DNA of 64,000 bases from Atrina japonica. Lineage: Eukaryota; Mollusca; Bivalvia; Pterioida; Pinnidae. Location: positions 2,364,965-2,428,964 of the forward strand of contig BROG01000027.1 of assembly GCA_030159075.1 (NCBI GenBank). Reading direction: 5' to 3'. Under the pieces are notes generated by a model, which did no database searches, was not told the DNA's origin, and saw nothing but the letters and a program-made list of their open reading frames with translations. Positions 53,055 to 64,000 of the stretch are shown here, one piece after another (the stretch's first letter is position 1; every line of letters begins with the position of its first letter). The position numbers and the translations under genes are program-made.

Positions 53055-55548
53055 ATTAAGAGTAATTCTCTGTAAAGACCAAAGAATTATCAAAGTACTG
53101 AGAAATGGTATGTCACAGAATACGCTCATATTTACTATATATGTTTATTATAGAATACTAAAACATAATATTGATTTTAAAATTGAAAAAATATATATAT
53201 TGTTGCCATGGCAACAGAGAGTTGTTTTTCACAAGATTTGTCCTCTTACCCATATAGAAAAAGGCATTTTTGCATAGTTTCAACACTTTATTTTTATTTA
53301 ACATACAAGATATATCAATAATGTAAATATTTTATTTGAATCACCTTCAATTAGACATTCAAAAAAATAAAATCTAAAGTGATAATCAGTACAGAAGGTA
53401 TTTTGCCTAACAACTTAAAGATAGGGGGTTTCTGCAATTATCCAATTAGACGAATTTTATGATTTTTTGATTTTTCAAGACCTTACCCCCCAAAAACGCA
53501 GCATAGAAATTTTAAGATACTTTGACCTAAAGTTTGAATAAGTCTTATAGAACAATATATCATAAAATCAGAGCGGGTATTTTTTCCGTTTCTTAGCAAC
53601 GGTTACTCAAAGTTTGGCTATTTTAAGAATTTTAAAAAACGTATATAGTTCAACTAAATTTCTGCTATCATTTCAAATCTTCATAATATTTTTAAATCTA
53701 ACTTTCAAATATAGTAAATAACAATTGTCGAGATCACATAATATATATAATTTCATTATATACTGTATTAGCAATATATAATATACCTAAATATACCATA
53801 CCCCCAGATTTCCGCGTCCGTTCAAATCAGGACTCCGACATTGTCTCTTTTCGAACCGATTTATAGCATCTCGTAAATCTTGACTTTTACACAAAATATG
53901 CTATTTGATTGTCATTTAATAATATTTAGGGACACCTATGATCATATACAATAATTATATTCAATTTATCTTAGGTCAAAAAGCTTCAGATTATTTTAAA
54001 TTGACCCGACATCTCAACTCCGCCACTGAAATCTGACTACTAAATTTTAGTGTGCTTTCAACAGCCATAATCTAGGAAATCTAAAACGATCCAAAATTTG
54101 AGTAATTTTTACTGAAAATTAATTCAGAAAGATGTCATTAATTATCATTTAAAAAGATTACTTAAATACAATTAGAACTAAGTGAGAAATCAACGATTAT
54201 TTATTTCGAATCCGCCGCTAATCAAATCCGAAAACACTATATTATCAGGAATCCGACATTAGCATCTTTTCGATCCGACTCTGTAGTATTACTAAGCGAT
54301 TACAAATTATGATTGCTAACGAAAAATAAGTGATTTTAGTGTCATTTAATGGTATATTTAGAAGGATATTATCATAAATGATTGTGATATATACTTTACT
54401 TAAAGTTTAAGTATAACAAATTAACTTAAAATCGATCCAATACCTCGACTCCGCCGTCGAATCCGACTACTAAATTTAGTTGTGCCAACGTAAGACAATG
54501 TCACGTAAATCGAGTCCAAAAATATTTTGTATAATTTTCTATTGTGAATGATGTAAAATACCACAATAAAGATATACTACAATTAGTGTGTTCTTTGAAT
54601 AAGTATTGGGGAAGAAATCGACAATTATTTGTTCGATTTCGCCGATTCTCGAATCCGTCTCCGCCTCCGAATACTACTTTTAATGACCGCCTTAATCAAC
54701 GTGAGATAGACGCTCTAGTTTATTGCAAACGTATCGTGGTTATTTTTGAGCGCATAACAGACCACGATTTCGGCTATATTGACAGAGTGGAAACGGAAAA
54801 CATTCAAATTCCGGTTTGAGAAAACGGGTAGCGATAGATGTGGATGTAAAAAAACACCCAAAACCTAAAAATTGGTCGTATTTGCGAGTGATTTGGTTGC
54901 ATTATGAATCTATGTTTATTGCAAGTACGATTTCTTGTATCCACATGTAGTACCGAGTTCACATGAGCTGTTCATTTCCAATTTTTATTAAAGGGTTCTC
55001 TTTTTGCACGGATAACAAATTATGTTGATGTTGTCCAATGAATTATTAATTAGTAACAAAAATACCCACTGAGATATTTTGCTGTTCGTTTCTACTAATG
55101 TTACTAAACTCACTAGAGATAAATGAGCGATTTCCTATGCTGCGTTTTTTACAGAGGCCTGATTTAAATTTGCACAGAATTTCCCTATATTAACCTAAAA
55201 AACCAACTTTCAACTGGTCTTTTTTAAAAACGGAGGCATTACGATCCCCGATATTTTTTCTACCTTGTTATATAAACATGTTAAGATCAATAAGTAATAC
55301 AAAAAACTGCTGTCAAAACTGACAAATATCACATTTCATGAAATTTACGTAATACTGCTATTTCCATTAGGTTACCATATTCAATATAGATACATGACCG
55401 TTGTTATGGTAACGAGGAAGTTTTACTGGGAAAAAATTGTAAGGTTTTGTTACTCTCATGCCAGGCTATCATTGTGACCAGCTGCCTTCAAAATTTGCGA
55501 TATACCATTTCTGACCAATTTTGGTCTTTACAGAGAATTACTCTTAAT
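53055..55548. mobile_element. Nested inverted-repeat insertion in the intron
   Basis: ATTAAGAGTAATTCTCTGTA and the nine bases after it (53055-53083) recur perfectly inverted at 55520-55548, 29 bp. Weaker inverted similarity continues inward: AGAAATGGTAT.TC, GTTGCCATGGCAAC against GTTACCATAACAAC, and AAAAACGCAGCATAG near 53488 and 55133. Arms extend about 600 bp. The centre holds tandem repeats and no recognised enzyme. Confidence 0.6.
53795..54690. repeat. About 425-bp tandem repeat, roughly two copies
   Basis: GGACTCCGACATTGTCTCTTTTCGA at 53831 recurs as GGAATCCGACATTAGCATCTTTTCGA-like sequence at 54251. TCTGACTACTAAATTTTAG at 54036 recurs near 54465, and AATC.ACGATTATTTATTTCGA near 54188 recurs near 54618. 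CG-containing CTCCG/CGAATCCG motifs stand out in the AT-rich background. Confidence 0.65.
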
Positions 55549-56177
55549 ATGTCAGATGAAATTAAACATGACCTGTAGTGTTGGAAGGATTCAGAGCTCA
55601 TATACATGTACTTTACATGCAATGTATATAAGTCACATACTTACGTTATTTTTCATTATTTTGTTACAATTACATGCACAAGTTTGGGTTTTTAATCCAC
55701 CAACAAATAATGTGACAGTAATATACAGTCATACTATTACTACATTGTAATTAATTCTAAACATGCCTAGCGGTGCTAGTGGGATTATCTGATGCCACAA
55801 TATTTATTTTTATAAATGTACTTTATATGGGTCAGATATACAATACTTACATTACTACTTTATAAATTTAGATTAATGATCATATAATGTACCTGTTATA
55901 TAATGAAAAATATTTTTCTTTTTTAATGTGGATTATTTTCTGTAATTCAATTTTCTGTAATACATGTAATGTTCAAGGACATCTCAATCCATTGTGATGG
56001 GCCGAGTTTAATTTGTGATAAGCTGAGATGTCCAGTAGTGACATGTAGTTAGTACATGTATATGTGTACGTGATCTAATGCACTGATATTTCAATTTTTA
56101 CAAATGTAAGTCAGAGCTACAAATTGACATATATATGTAATATACATTTGCAAAATAATGTTCATTCTTCAATGCAG

Positions 56178-57100
56178 GTGCAATATTTTATGGTGCTTAT
56201 TAAAGGTCCTCCACAATCCATAAATGGTGTGGACTAGAAGATGGGCGACATAGCAATGGAACTCTGCTCCATTTGATTTTGAATAATGAAAGGTTTGCTA
56301 GTGCTAGAAACAATATACAACAGACACAGAGTCTTATAATTGACGAGGTTTCAATGATATCTAGAAAAGTGCTGAACCAGATAGAGTTTGTTTGCAGAGG
56401 AGTAAGAAAATGTCAAGCATTTGTTTAGGTGTACAGGTTGTTTTAGTTGGAGACTTTTATCAGTTGCAACCAGTGAAAAATGAAATGTATGAAGACTTTG
56501 GTCATCCATGTTTCACTGCAAATTGGTTTAGGAATGCATTCCCACATCCTACTTAAAAGTCAGCCATCGTCAAGATGATATCAATTTAATAAATGCCATC
56601 AATGAGATGGAGAAAGGAAAACCATCAAATACAATTGTAACATTCCTGCAATCCCTAGAAAGACCACTCAGTGCTGAAAGAATGCAAAATGCAGTATTTC
56701 TTTTTGCAAAAAATTTGATGTAATAATCTTCAACCACAAAAAGCTTAATTCAGAGATTGGTGCCTTGTACACATACAACTCAGATGACACGGAAGACGGA
56801 AGACTTTGTGACCAATTTGTTGCCCCCAGAGTTTTAGGTGTGAAGCTTGGGTGCCCTGTCATGCTTCTTATCAATATGACTGATCATTTGGTGAATGGGA
56901 GAGTTGGAAGAGTGGAAAATAATGAACCTGGATCAATTTATGTGAAATTTTGTGTACATGTAGAGACAAGACCAGTCCCAATAAAAATATTTACCTTCAC
57001 CAAATATGACCCTGTGTCATGAAGTGTAATTGTAGCTAGAAAACAAATTTCTTTGAATTCAGCTTATGCATTTACAATTCATAAACCTGAGGGTGAGAAA
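56178..57100 (+). pseudogene. PIF1-family helicase, exon 2 (decayed)
   Basis: After the acceptor the reading gives GAIFYGAY, a stop, TIHKWCGLEDGRHSN, then SLIIDEVSMISRKVLNQIEF (Walker B, DEVSM, near 56335-56358). After a frameshift GVQVVLVGDFYQLQPV (motif III, GDFYQL) follows, then SHRQDDINLINAINEMEKG, and from 56765 an open stretch with PRVLGVKLGCPVMLLINM and LVNGRVGRV. Motif V/VI entry AYAFTIHKPEG has Glu where the family has Gln (AQG). Together with 2-3 shifts and two stops this makes the copy inactive. The C-terminal VS-R motif is missing, or beyond another intron starting at GAGG|GTGAGA near 57092. Confidence 0.8.
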
Positions 57101-57252
57101 AGAAATGAAAATTATAATACATGTGTTGCGAGTTTTATTTCATATTTCCCACTGAGGATTTTTTTTCATGAGGTCTGATTCCTCTTCAAGATCTGTAAAT
57201 CAAATAAGATAGTGTATACCATCTTTGAATAAAATTGGAGATCTGACATTGT

Positions 57253-57543
57253 ATGAATGTCGAGGAATCTGATACTCCGATTGCAGATCTAAATTTGACA
57301 ATATTAGATCTATCTATAGATAATTCAGTATTCTCAGAAATACCACTGCATGATTTTTTTCTGCCAAATGCAGAAAATATTGAAATCACAGAGTTTCTTG
57401 TCAAATCGAAAGTGTTGTTAATAAATCCAAGATACTTTGCATCTATTGTTTTACAACATGATGTAACTGTAAATATTTTCTTTTCAGTGTCAAATAATAA
57501 TTCCACAAAAATTCTGTTTTCCCTCAGTATCATTGATTTGTGA
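57253..57543 (+). CDS. Unrecognised open frame, acidic
   Basis: 96 codons with an acidic N-terminus (VEESDTPIADLNLTILDLS) and no recognised domain. It follows the helicase in the same orientation and could be another part of the element's gene set. Its end overlaps the convergent minus-strand frame by about 50 bp. It may be chance in AT-rich DNA. Confidence 0.2.
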   Translation: MNVEESDTPIADLNLTILDLSIDNSVFSEIPLHDFFLPNAENIEITEFLVKSKVLLINPRYFASIVLQHDVTVNIFFSVSNNNSTKILFSLSIIDL

Positions 57544-57799
57544 AATATAAATAAAATCAAAATTTGCTGAAATTTTCTTCATATCATCAATCCAGATAAG
57601 TTCATCATTATCTTTAAATTTCAATCCATGATATACAACATCAATCTCAGTCCCGTTCTCCCTTGATCTTTTTCTTTTCACCACTAATTTGAAGAGGTTT
57701 TTTAGCTCTTTCCTTGAGGTTATTTTTACCCCCATATGCGTAGTTAAATCTTTCAACTTTATTGATGAATTCTTGTCCTCTATCACATTTTGAAGAAGC
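57490..57799 (-). CDS. Unrecognised basic frame, candidate exon 2 of right-end gene
   Basis: On minus, starting at the acceptor ATCTAG near 57800, a frame open for about 100 codons reads VIEDKNSSIKLKDLTTHMGV and KELKNLFKLVVKRKRSRENG, then IDVVYHGLKFKDNDELIWID. It has a basic middle with an acidic end and no recognised family. The candidate intron (57800-57943, GTATGT..TAG) joins it to exon 1 at 57944 with a one-base phase mismatch, consistent with decay or a different splice. Confidence 0.35.
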
Positions 57800-57943
57800 C
57801 TAGATGAAGTAGATTTTTTATATTAAAAGAAATTCAAATTTTGTTTATATTATTTTATCATATTTTTGCTGAAACTGATATTTTCTTTTATATTCTATAT
57901 ATAAATGCGTTGGATAAAAAAAATTCCTAAAATTTTTACATAC

Positions 57944-58069
57944 CAAGAGAAACTGAGAAGACGTTTTCTTTTGTCATTTTGAGCAACCGCCAATTCAAAA
58001 CTTTTCTCGAACACACTTTCGGAATATTTCTGGCCTGTAGGAGCCCGCATTTCATTCGGATCTCGAGAA
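57944..58069 (-). CDS. Candidate exon 1 of right-end gene
   Basis: On minus, the ATG-AAA-TGC-GGG context shared with the left repeat opens MKCGLLQARNIPKVCSRKVL, then NWRLLKMTKENVFSVSL, and meets CTTG|GTATGT, a good donor. Most of it leaves the inverted repeat near 58010. The product is unrecognised. A longer upstream open frame exists to 58217, but the start shared by both repeats is preferred. Confidence 0.35.
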
Positions 58070-58380
58070 TTATCCGGAATTCCGTTCCGGTTTCAGATTT
58101 TACAGAATTTCCGTGATAAGAGATTGGAAAATGATAAAAAGTCGCCGAAAAAATATATTTGGTGATAATTAGCCTTCCGGCCTTCTTCTTTTTATATATG
58201 TCAAGGCTACGGCACATTATTCAAACTGGGGCAAATTTCGCAAAAAGTGCCCTAAGCCGGTGATCTGTGTTTTCAAGTCACATATAAGTTGAAGAATAGA
58301 CAGAGTATAGGAGATAGATGAATTTTGATTTAATTGATTTTAATTTTATTAGACACCATCCATCTCCACGAGCGCCTGTG
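58010..58380 (-). repeat. Right terminal inverted repeat
   Basis: The inverted copy of 52103-52606, lacking about 128 bp. It probably provides the promoter and 5' leader for the minus-strand frame, mirroring the left repeat and the helicase. Confidence 0.85.
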
Positions 58381-58388
58381 GGGTCGAC
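58381..58388. repeat. Candidate right target-site duplication
   Basis: GGGTCGAC, one mismatch from GGGTCGTC at 52095-52102. Confidence 0.5.
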
Positions 58389-58424
58389 ACACTAGTCTGA
58401 TCTTGAGTCTGATGCCTATTTGTT

Positions 58425-58450
58425 ACACACACACACACACACACACACAC
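58425..58450. repeat. (CA)n microsatellite
   Basis: A short CA run of about 26 bp. Confidence 0.95.
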
Positions 58451-59959
<1,509 letters not shown>

Positions 59960-60089
59960 AAAAAAGTTTTAAGAGTCCACACAAGTTTGAATATAAAAAG
60001 CAAGAAGTAGAAAATGCACTTAAGTCTTTACGGAAAGTATTGCACAATACAAAGGAGGAACTTTAGAGATGTATTTTATCGTATTTTCT

Positions 60090-60740
60090 TTCCTTTGTTA
60101 TACTTTTTAATTGAAGGTCAATAGTTTTCAAATAAAGGTTTACGGTTTTTCAGCGTTAGATATGATTTAATTTTATTTGTAAGTAGGTGGTGTATAAGCG
60201 TTAGGTGCGTCATACTTTTAAATTTGGTGTGTGGTATTTTAATGTTAGATTTTTGATATTGTTAGTTGCATTTCTATTGTGTTAAGGTTTTATTTTTTCA
60301 AATAGCAGTTTTTTGTATTTTAATGCTATTCTTTAAATTATGATTTCTACTATTCTAAAATTAGTTTTGCAATACTTTTAGTTGCGGTTTATGGTATTTT
60401 AGCGTTAGCTTTTGTTATACTTTTAGTTGAAGGTGAATGATTTTCAGGTATAGGTTTGAAATGAATTTAGTTGTACATCTATAATATTTGTTAAGTTAAA
60501 TTAGTTAAGTTAAGTTTGATATGATTTTAGTTGTCTATAATCGTTACTTTTTTTATTATTGTAACTGTTGCGTTAGTTTTGTTATCATTTTAGTTGTAGG
60601 TCTATGGTATTTTACCTTCAGGTTTGATATGATTTAGTAGTTTATGATATTTTAGCGTTAGTTTTGTTATTATTGTAATTGTAGCGTTAGATTTGGTATC
60701 ATTTTAGTTGTAAGTCTATGGTATGTTAACGTTAGTTTGT
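60090..60740. repeat. Degenerate T-rich minisatellite, about 45-60 bp period
   Basis: Repeats of TATGGTATTTTAGCGTTAG, TTTGATATGATTTTAGTTG and TAGGTCTATGG appear a dozen or so times with irregular spacing. No reading frame survives. Confidence 0.65.
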
Positions 60741-62654
60741 TCTACTTTAAGTAGTGTGTTTATGAAGGACGCACAGAAGAAAGAAAGCCATAGCAATTAA
60801 ATATCTGAATTCCTTTTAAAAATGACAAATTAAAGACTTTCTAGTTTTTATACTGTCGATATCAGTTAGTACTGATAAGTTCGTGAATAACCATCAATAC
60901 GACTACCCTTGTAAAACACTTTGTAAATCAAATTAACTTACAGAATAACTGGCCGGTAGCGTGGTCTGAATAGTAAAGGTTTACAATGATTTGACCTGTT
61001 AGTTTTGGGACATATAACCTACACTGTATTCAATGCAAATGTAGACTTTCTTAGCAATTATTCATAAGATTACATTTTTATTTGTTTACATCGGAGAGAT
61101 CGCGCCTGTGAAATCACATAAGTTAAAAGCTAATCTGTTGTCATGAAAATTAATCTTGTTGTGGAAAGTGTATTGATCGCAAGTGAACTTAGTATACGAT
61201 ATGTTAATTGGCCGACATCAATCATCGCTTTTTATTAATTCTGTCACATATTCCAAAACACCTTGGAAAATATCTAATCGTAAACACTGGTGTATGTAGA
61301 ATGTCATATGACGTGCCGGCTTGACTTTTGTTGTGATAAATTGTTTAAAGTTAAGTCATTGATTTGATGAGTTTTGGTTTGTGTATTGTTTAAAGTTCCA
61401 AAGAATGTATAGAAGTGAGCGAAAGCCATAGTAGAATCTCCATTCATCACCCTCTCGTCTTATGTAAATACTGTATTAAACACCGCGTCCAAATAGTAAA
61501 AATGTCCACAGGCGTATTTAACTACATTCATTGGTGCGTGCTAACAAATATCAGTATTAAATTTCATGTGGTAAATCTAATTTTTCAACAATAATACACG
61601 CCAGGTATGCTAAAAATTCTCCCACGCATGCAATGTAATATTTAACTTTAAACAAGCCCAAATCCGCTGACAGATAACGATTCTATACCTGTCTCAGCTC
61701 TGCTGACGTGTCAATTTAGGTGTAATAGCAATACGTATGTATTCCTCCGCATGCTTGTTTACATACCTATTGAAAGACTTGTGACCTAGTCAGACATGAC
61801 AAAAACAGGTGAGGTTAACAAACAACGCGCAGTAAAATACTCGTCTGATCTTGATCTTCACGGCGTCCGGGTTTTGCCTTAAACAAGGCGGGCAGTACAT
61901 TTAGTTTTTAGCGAGGTGCCCTTTTTAATATTTGTGTTTAGTAGATAATTTATTAACACACATTGCACCGTTCGTGATCCAAAAAGACAGTAAATTTGCA
62001 GTACTGTAGTGAAATTTGTGATATATATTACAGAATTAAGGATCATACTAAAATGGGATATTTTCCAGACCGACTGTAAACAAATATAGGCTACATCAAA
62101 GTCTTGGTGAATAACAGAGATGTCGATCAAGGATTTGACAGTTGGGGAATGGTTCACAGTCTGGTGTTGTAGCATAGACTTTCCCCCCGCATAGAGTCAA
62201 CCGGAAGACTGGACCTGGGCCCAACTCCCCCGGAAAAAATGCGCCCAGCATAGAATTTCACCCAAATGACAGCACGCTTTCTCCACTTATCGCAAATTTA
62301 GATATATATCCGTTTCCAGTTCTATTACTACAAATCTATCAAATAATGTAAGCCAAAGACTAACAGATCAACCATAATTTTTGGTTCAACAATTTAAAAA
62401 TTAAAATCGTAAAATCTTGTATTATAGTTAATTCTTTGTCGATTTATTACATTGATACATTAAGTTGAGAATAAGCAAATATTTTTTTGAAAACATATCT
62501 CCGATTTGCTAATGTTCGATTTGCTTGCCTAATACATAAACAAAAATATTATAATCATTAGTGTACTCTTATTTATGTTTTTCCGCTCAGCTACTGAAGC
62601 TCAAACTTTGAGACTACAGTTTCAGACACGTAGGAGTATGCCTTTTTGTTAAAT
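60741..62654. other. Unannotated AT-rich sequence
   Basis: No supported feature over 1.9 kb. Confidence 0.45.
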
Positions 62655-62895
62655 TGTATTGTACTGTTATTTAACGCCCCACTCAAGAATCTTTCACTCT
62701 TATGGAGACGTCACCAAATGCCGGCGAAAGGCTCCAAATTTTTACCTATGCTCGGCACTTACAGCCATTGAGCAAGGGTTCTTTAACGTGCTGACACCTT
62801 CTGTGACACGGTACCTCGGTTTTTACTTTCTCATCTGAAGGCCAGCATTTTTGTCAAATAGAGTGACGTCTTCATACCCAGTATTGCTGCAACGA
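62655..62895 (-). repeat. SINE family A, core and 3' end
   Basis: On minus: GGTACCGTGTCACAGAAGGT, CAGCACGTTAAAGAACCC, TGCCGAGCATAGGTA, GACGTCTCCATAAGAGTGAA and CTTGAGTGGGGCGTTAAATA. It supplies the 3' half matched by 3721-3795 and the core matched by 4141-4440. The tRNA head is not clear. Confidence 0.7.
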
Positions 62896-63758
62896 CATTA
62901 GCCTGTTTTAGAGTGTCATGCCTCTTGACTCTATCAATACGCTTACTCGTAGATTTTAACTTGATGGAAAATTCAAGGCAAAGCAAACTCCCAGAATGCG
63001 AGTCTTACTTTTATATAACCCCACTACACCCTCTCTTCATCCTTTTGATTATGATGATTTCCCGTAATAATGTTTTCGACGGATTACAATTGTATACAGC
63101 CATAAAATATTGATACTTTGGTGTTTCAAGGATGTAGTTTATGCATATAACATTGTGTTGACTCGGCAATATGCCACACACAAATCTAACTCGATTATGT
63201 GAAACATAATTCCTGCACAAAATCGAAATACATTAATCGTATTGGCCTATATCTTCTAGAATTGTCCGCATTCTGTCGGAAATCAGTCATGCAACTCCGC
63301 CTGTATCCATAAGAATTATAGTATGTAGATTCTCTATATTTATCATAGGAAGAAACATGAGAATATTTCTGCAACAATCTTCCCGTGTATAATCACGACG
63401 GAGACCCGAGGAGACGTTTATTATGTCAAGAACTGATTGTGTACTGTATAAAGAGAGATAACTCTTCTGTGTGTTGTATAATACACGTTCTGGGACAGTT
63501 TTGCTCGCCATCCAGCTGTCCCAAAACAATCACCCTTGTTTTCAATGAAATATGCTCTTTACGCCTTAGGTTACAGACGCCTAACAGAAATTGGTCGCCC
63601 TACCCCCCCCCCTTTTTTTGGCGAAATAGGCTACACAGTTCTAAGACGCCTACAAACTCCCCACAACTCGCCTTGACTACTAAAAAGCTCGCGCACAACA
63701 AATGATTTATAAAATTTTAAATTGAAGTAAACAAAATTTTATCAATTAAAAAAGTAGG
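62896..63758. other. Unannotated sequence before the edge gene
   Basis: It holds a C-then-T run near 63604-63620 and a small hairpin TGGGACAG / CTGTCCCA at 63491-63523. Open frames of 60-106 codons on both strands lack motifs. It could include the terminal region of whatever element carries the edge frame. Confidence 0.35.
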
Positions 63759-64000
63759 ATGGCATATATAACAATTCAGAATTTTGATGAAACTAAATTA
63801 TCTTTGGGGCCAATTAAAACAATTAATAAATCTCACAAGTTTACTACGATAGATATTTTATATGATAATAATCCCTTTTATGTACAAACACCAAACTTAT
63901 TTTCAGTGGGTGTATTTAAAAATTATGACCCAAAAACACATAAAGTAGAGAATAACACTATGTCCTTCAAATGTTTTGAAGAGCATAAAGGTAAAAATAA
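63759..64000 (+). CDS. Partial open frame at right edge, viral-like small protein?
   Basis: ATG at 63759 starts a frame open for 80 codons to the window end: MAYITIQNFDETKLSLGP near the start, then FTTIDILYDNNPFYVQTPNL and FSVGVFKNYDPKTH. It is preceded by very AT-rich sequence. The layout (short N-terminal F-D..KL.LG stretch, then a PFYVQTP block) is reminiscent of a small conserved protein of large DNA viruses and related mobile elements; I recognise this by pattern only. Codon use is AT-rich. The fragment shows no stop or shift, unlike every other coding relic here. It could equally be an unrelated host gene. Confidence 0.45.
   Translation, partial: MAYITIQNFDETKLSLGPIKTINKSHKFTTIDILYDNNPFYVQTPNLFSVGVFKNYDPKTHKVENNTMSFKCFEEHKGKN

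Larger units (their letters stand above)
52801..56177 (+). other. Inferred GT-AG intron of the helicase gene
   Basis: Donor G|GTAAGC at 52801, acceptor TTCATTCTTCAATGCAG at 56177. Joining across it gives TGL-GAIFYGA in one frame, the expected PIF1 motif Ia to TIHKW transition. The intron hosts an inverted-repeat insertion and a ~425-bp tandem repeat, which explains its 3.4-kb length. Confidence 0.65.
52103..58380. mobile_element. 6.3-kb TIR element carrying a PIF1-type helicase
   Basis: Bounded by long terminal inverted repeats (TACAGG..CCTGTG ends) and a candidate 8-bp target-site duplication. It encodes a spliced PIF1 helicase entering from the left repeat on plus, and an unrecognised frame entering from the right repeat on minus. 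No DDE transposase, tyrosine recombinase, Rep/HUH domain or integrase was recognised, so the copy may be non-autonomous, its enzyme may be lost, or the unrecognised frame may supply it. Known: PIF1 helicases are carried by Helitrons, which lack long TIRs, and some TIR groups such as Academ include helicase-bearing members. Class is left open. Confidence 0.65.

Noticed and set aside
53055..55548. Treating the nested inverted repeat as the true ends of the helicase element
   Set aside because: The helicase exons lie outside these arms, and the outer inverted repeats at 52103 and 58380 are longer and better preserved.
63385..63705. 106-codon frame near the right edge
   Set aside because: No motif, reads through a C/T homopolymer run, and overlaps open frames on the other strand.

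Overview
The window reads as AT-rich, repeat-dominated animal DNA, most probably from a bivalve mollusc. That placement is an inference from the repeats: tRNA-derived SINEs with a conserved core, a Penelope-like reverse transcriptase family in many decayed copies, long microsatellites and minisatellites, and GT-AG splice signals. No intact host gene was found. Nearly every interpretable coding stretch is a mobile-element relic with stops or frameshifts. The one exception is a short reading frame that runs off the right edge.

Layout. 0-7 kb: SINE fragments, one reverse-transcriptase (RT) relic and microsatellites. 7.25-14.6 kb: a 27-bp minisatellite of about 270 units that stays open in several frames; its commonest unit carries a consensus 5' splice site on the minus strand. 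14.9-15.9 kb: an RT relic with its 3' tail. 17.8-24.4 kb: solo 3' tails, foldback elements and three minisatellite-like blocks. 24.5-24.7 kb: the only promoter-like patch, with an ETS-type motif and divergent splice donors. 25-45 kb: scattered 3'-anchored RT fragments, SINEs, very long (GA)n, (AT)n and (TCTA)n tracts, and a 47-bp minisatellite at 40.7 kb. 45.9-48.5 kb: an RT relic abutting a LINE ORF2 relic of opposite strand. 50.5-52.0 kb: a cluster of short palindromes followed by the N-terminal half of an RT-element protein with one in-frame stop.

The main discovery is at 52,103-58,380: a 6.3-kb element with long terminal inverted repeats (about 370-500 bp) and a candidate 8-bp target-site duplication (7 of 8 identical). 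From the left end it encodes a PIF1-family helicase split by a 3.4-kb GT-AG intron. From the right end, on the opposite strand, it encodes an unrecognised protein that also appears spliced. The intron holds a nested inverted-repeat insertion with a ~425-bp tandem repeat. No transposase was recognised.

At the right edge (63,759 onward) an 80-codon frame remains open to the window end. It is reminiscent of a small conserved protein of large DNA viruses and related mobile elements, so an endogenous viral-like element may begin there.

Limits: all assignments come from reading the sequence. Percent identities were not computed, and repeat boundaries are usually good to about 5-20 bp.
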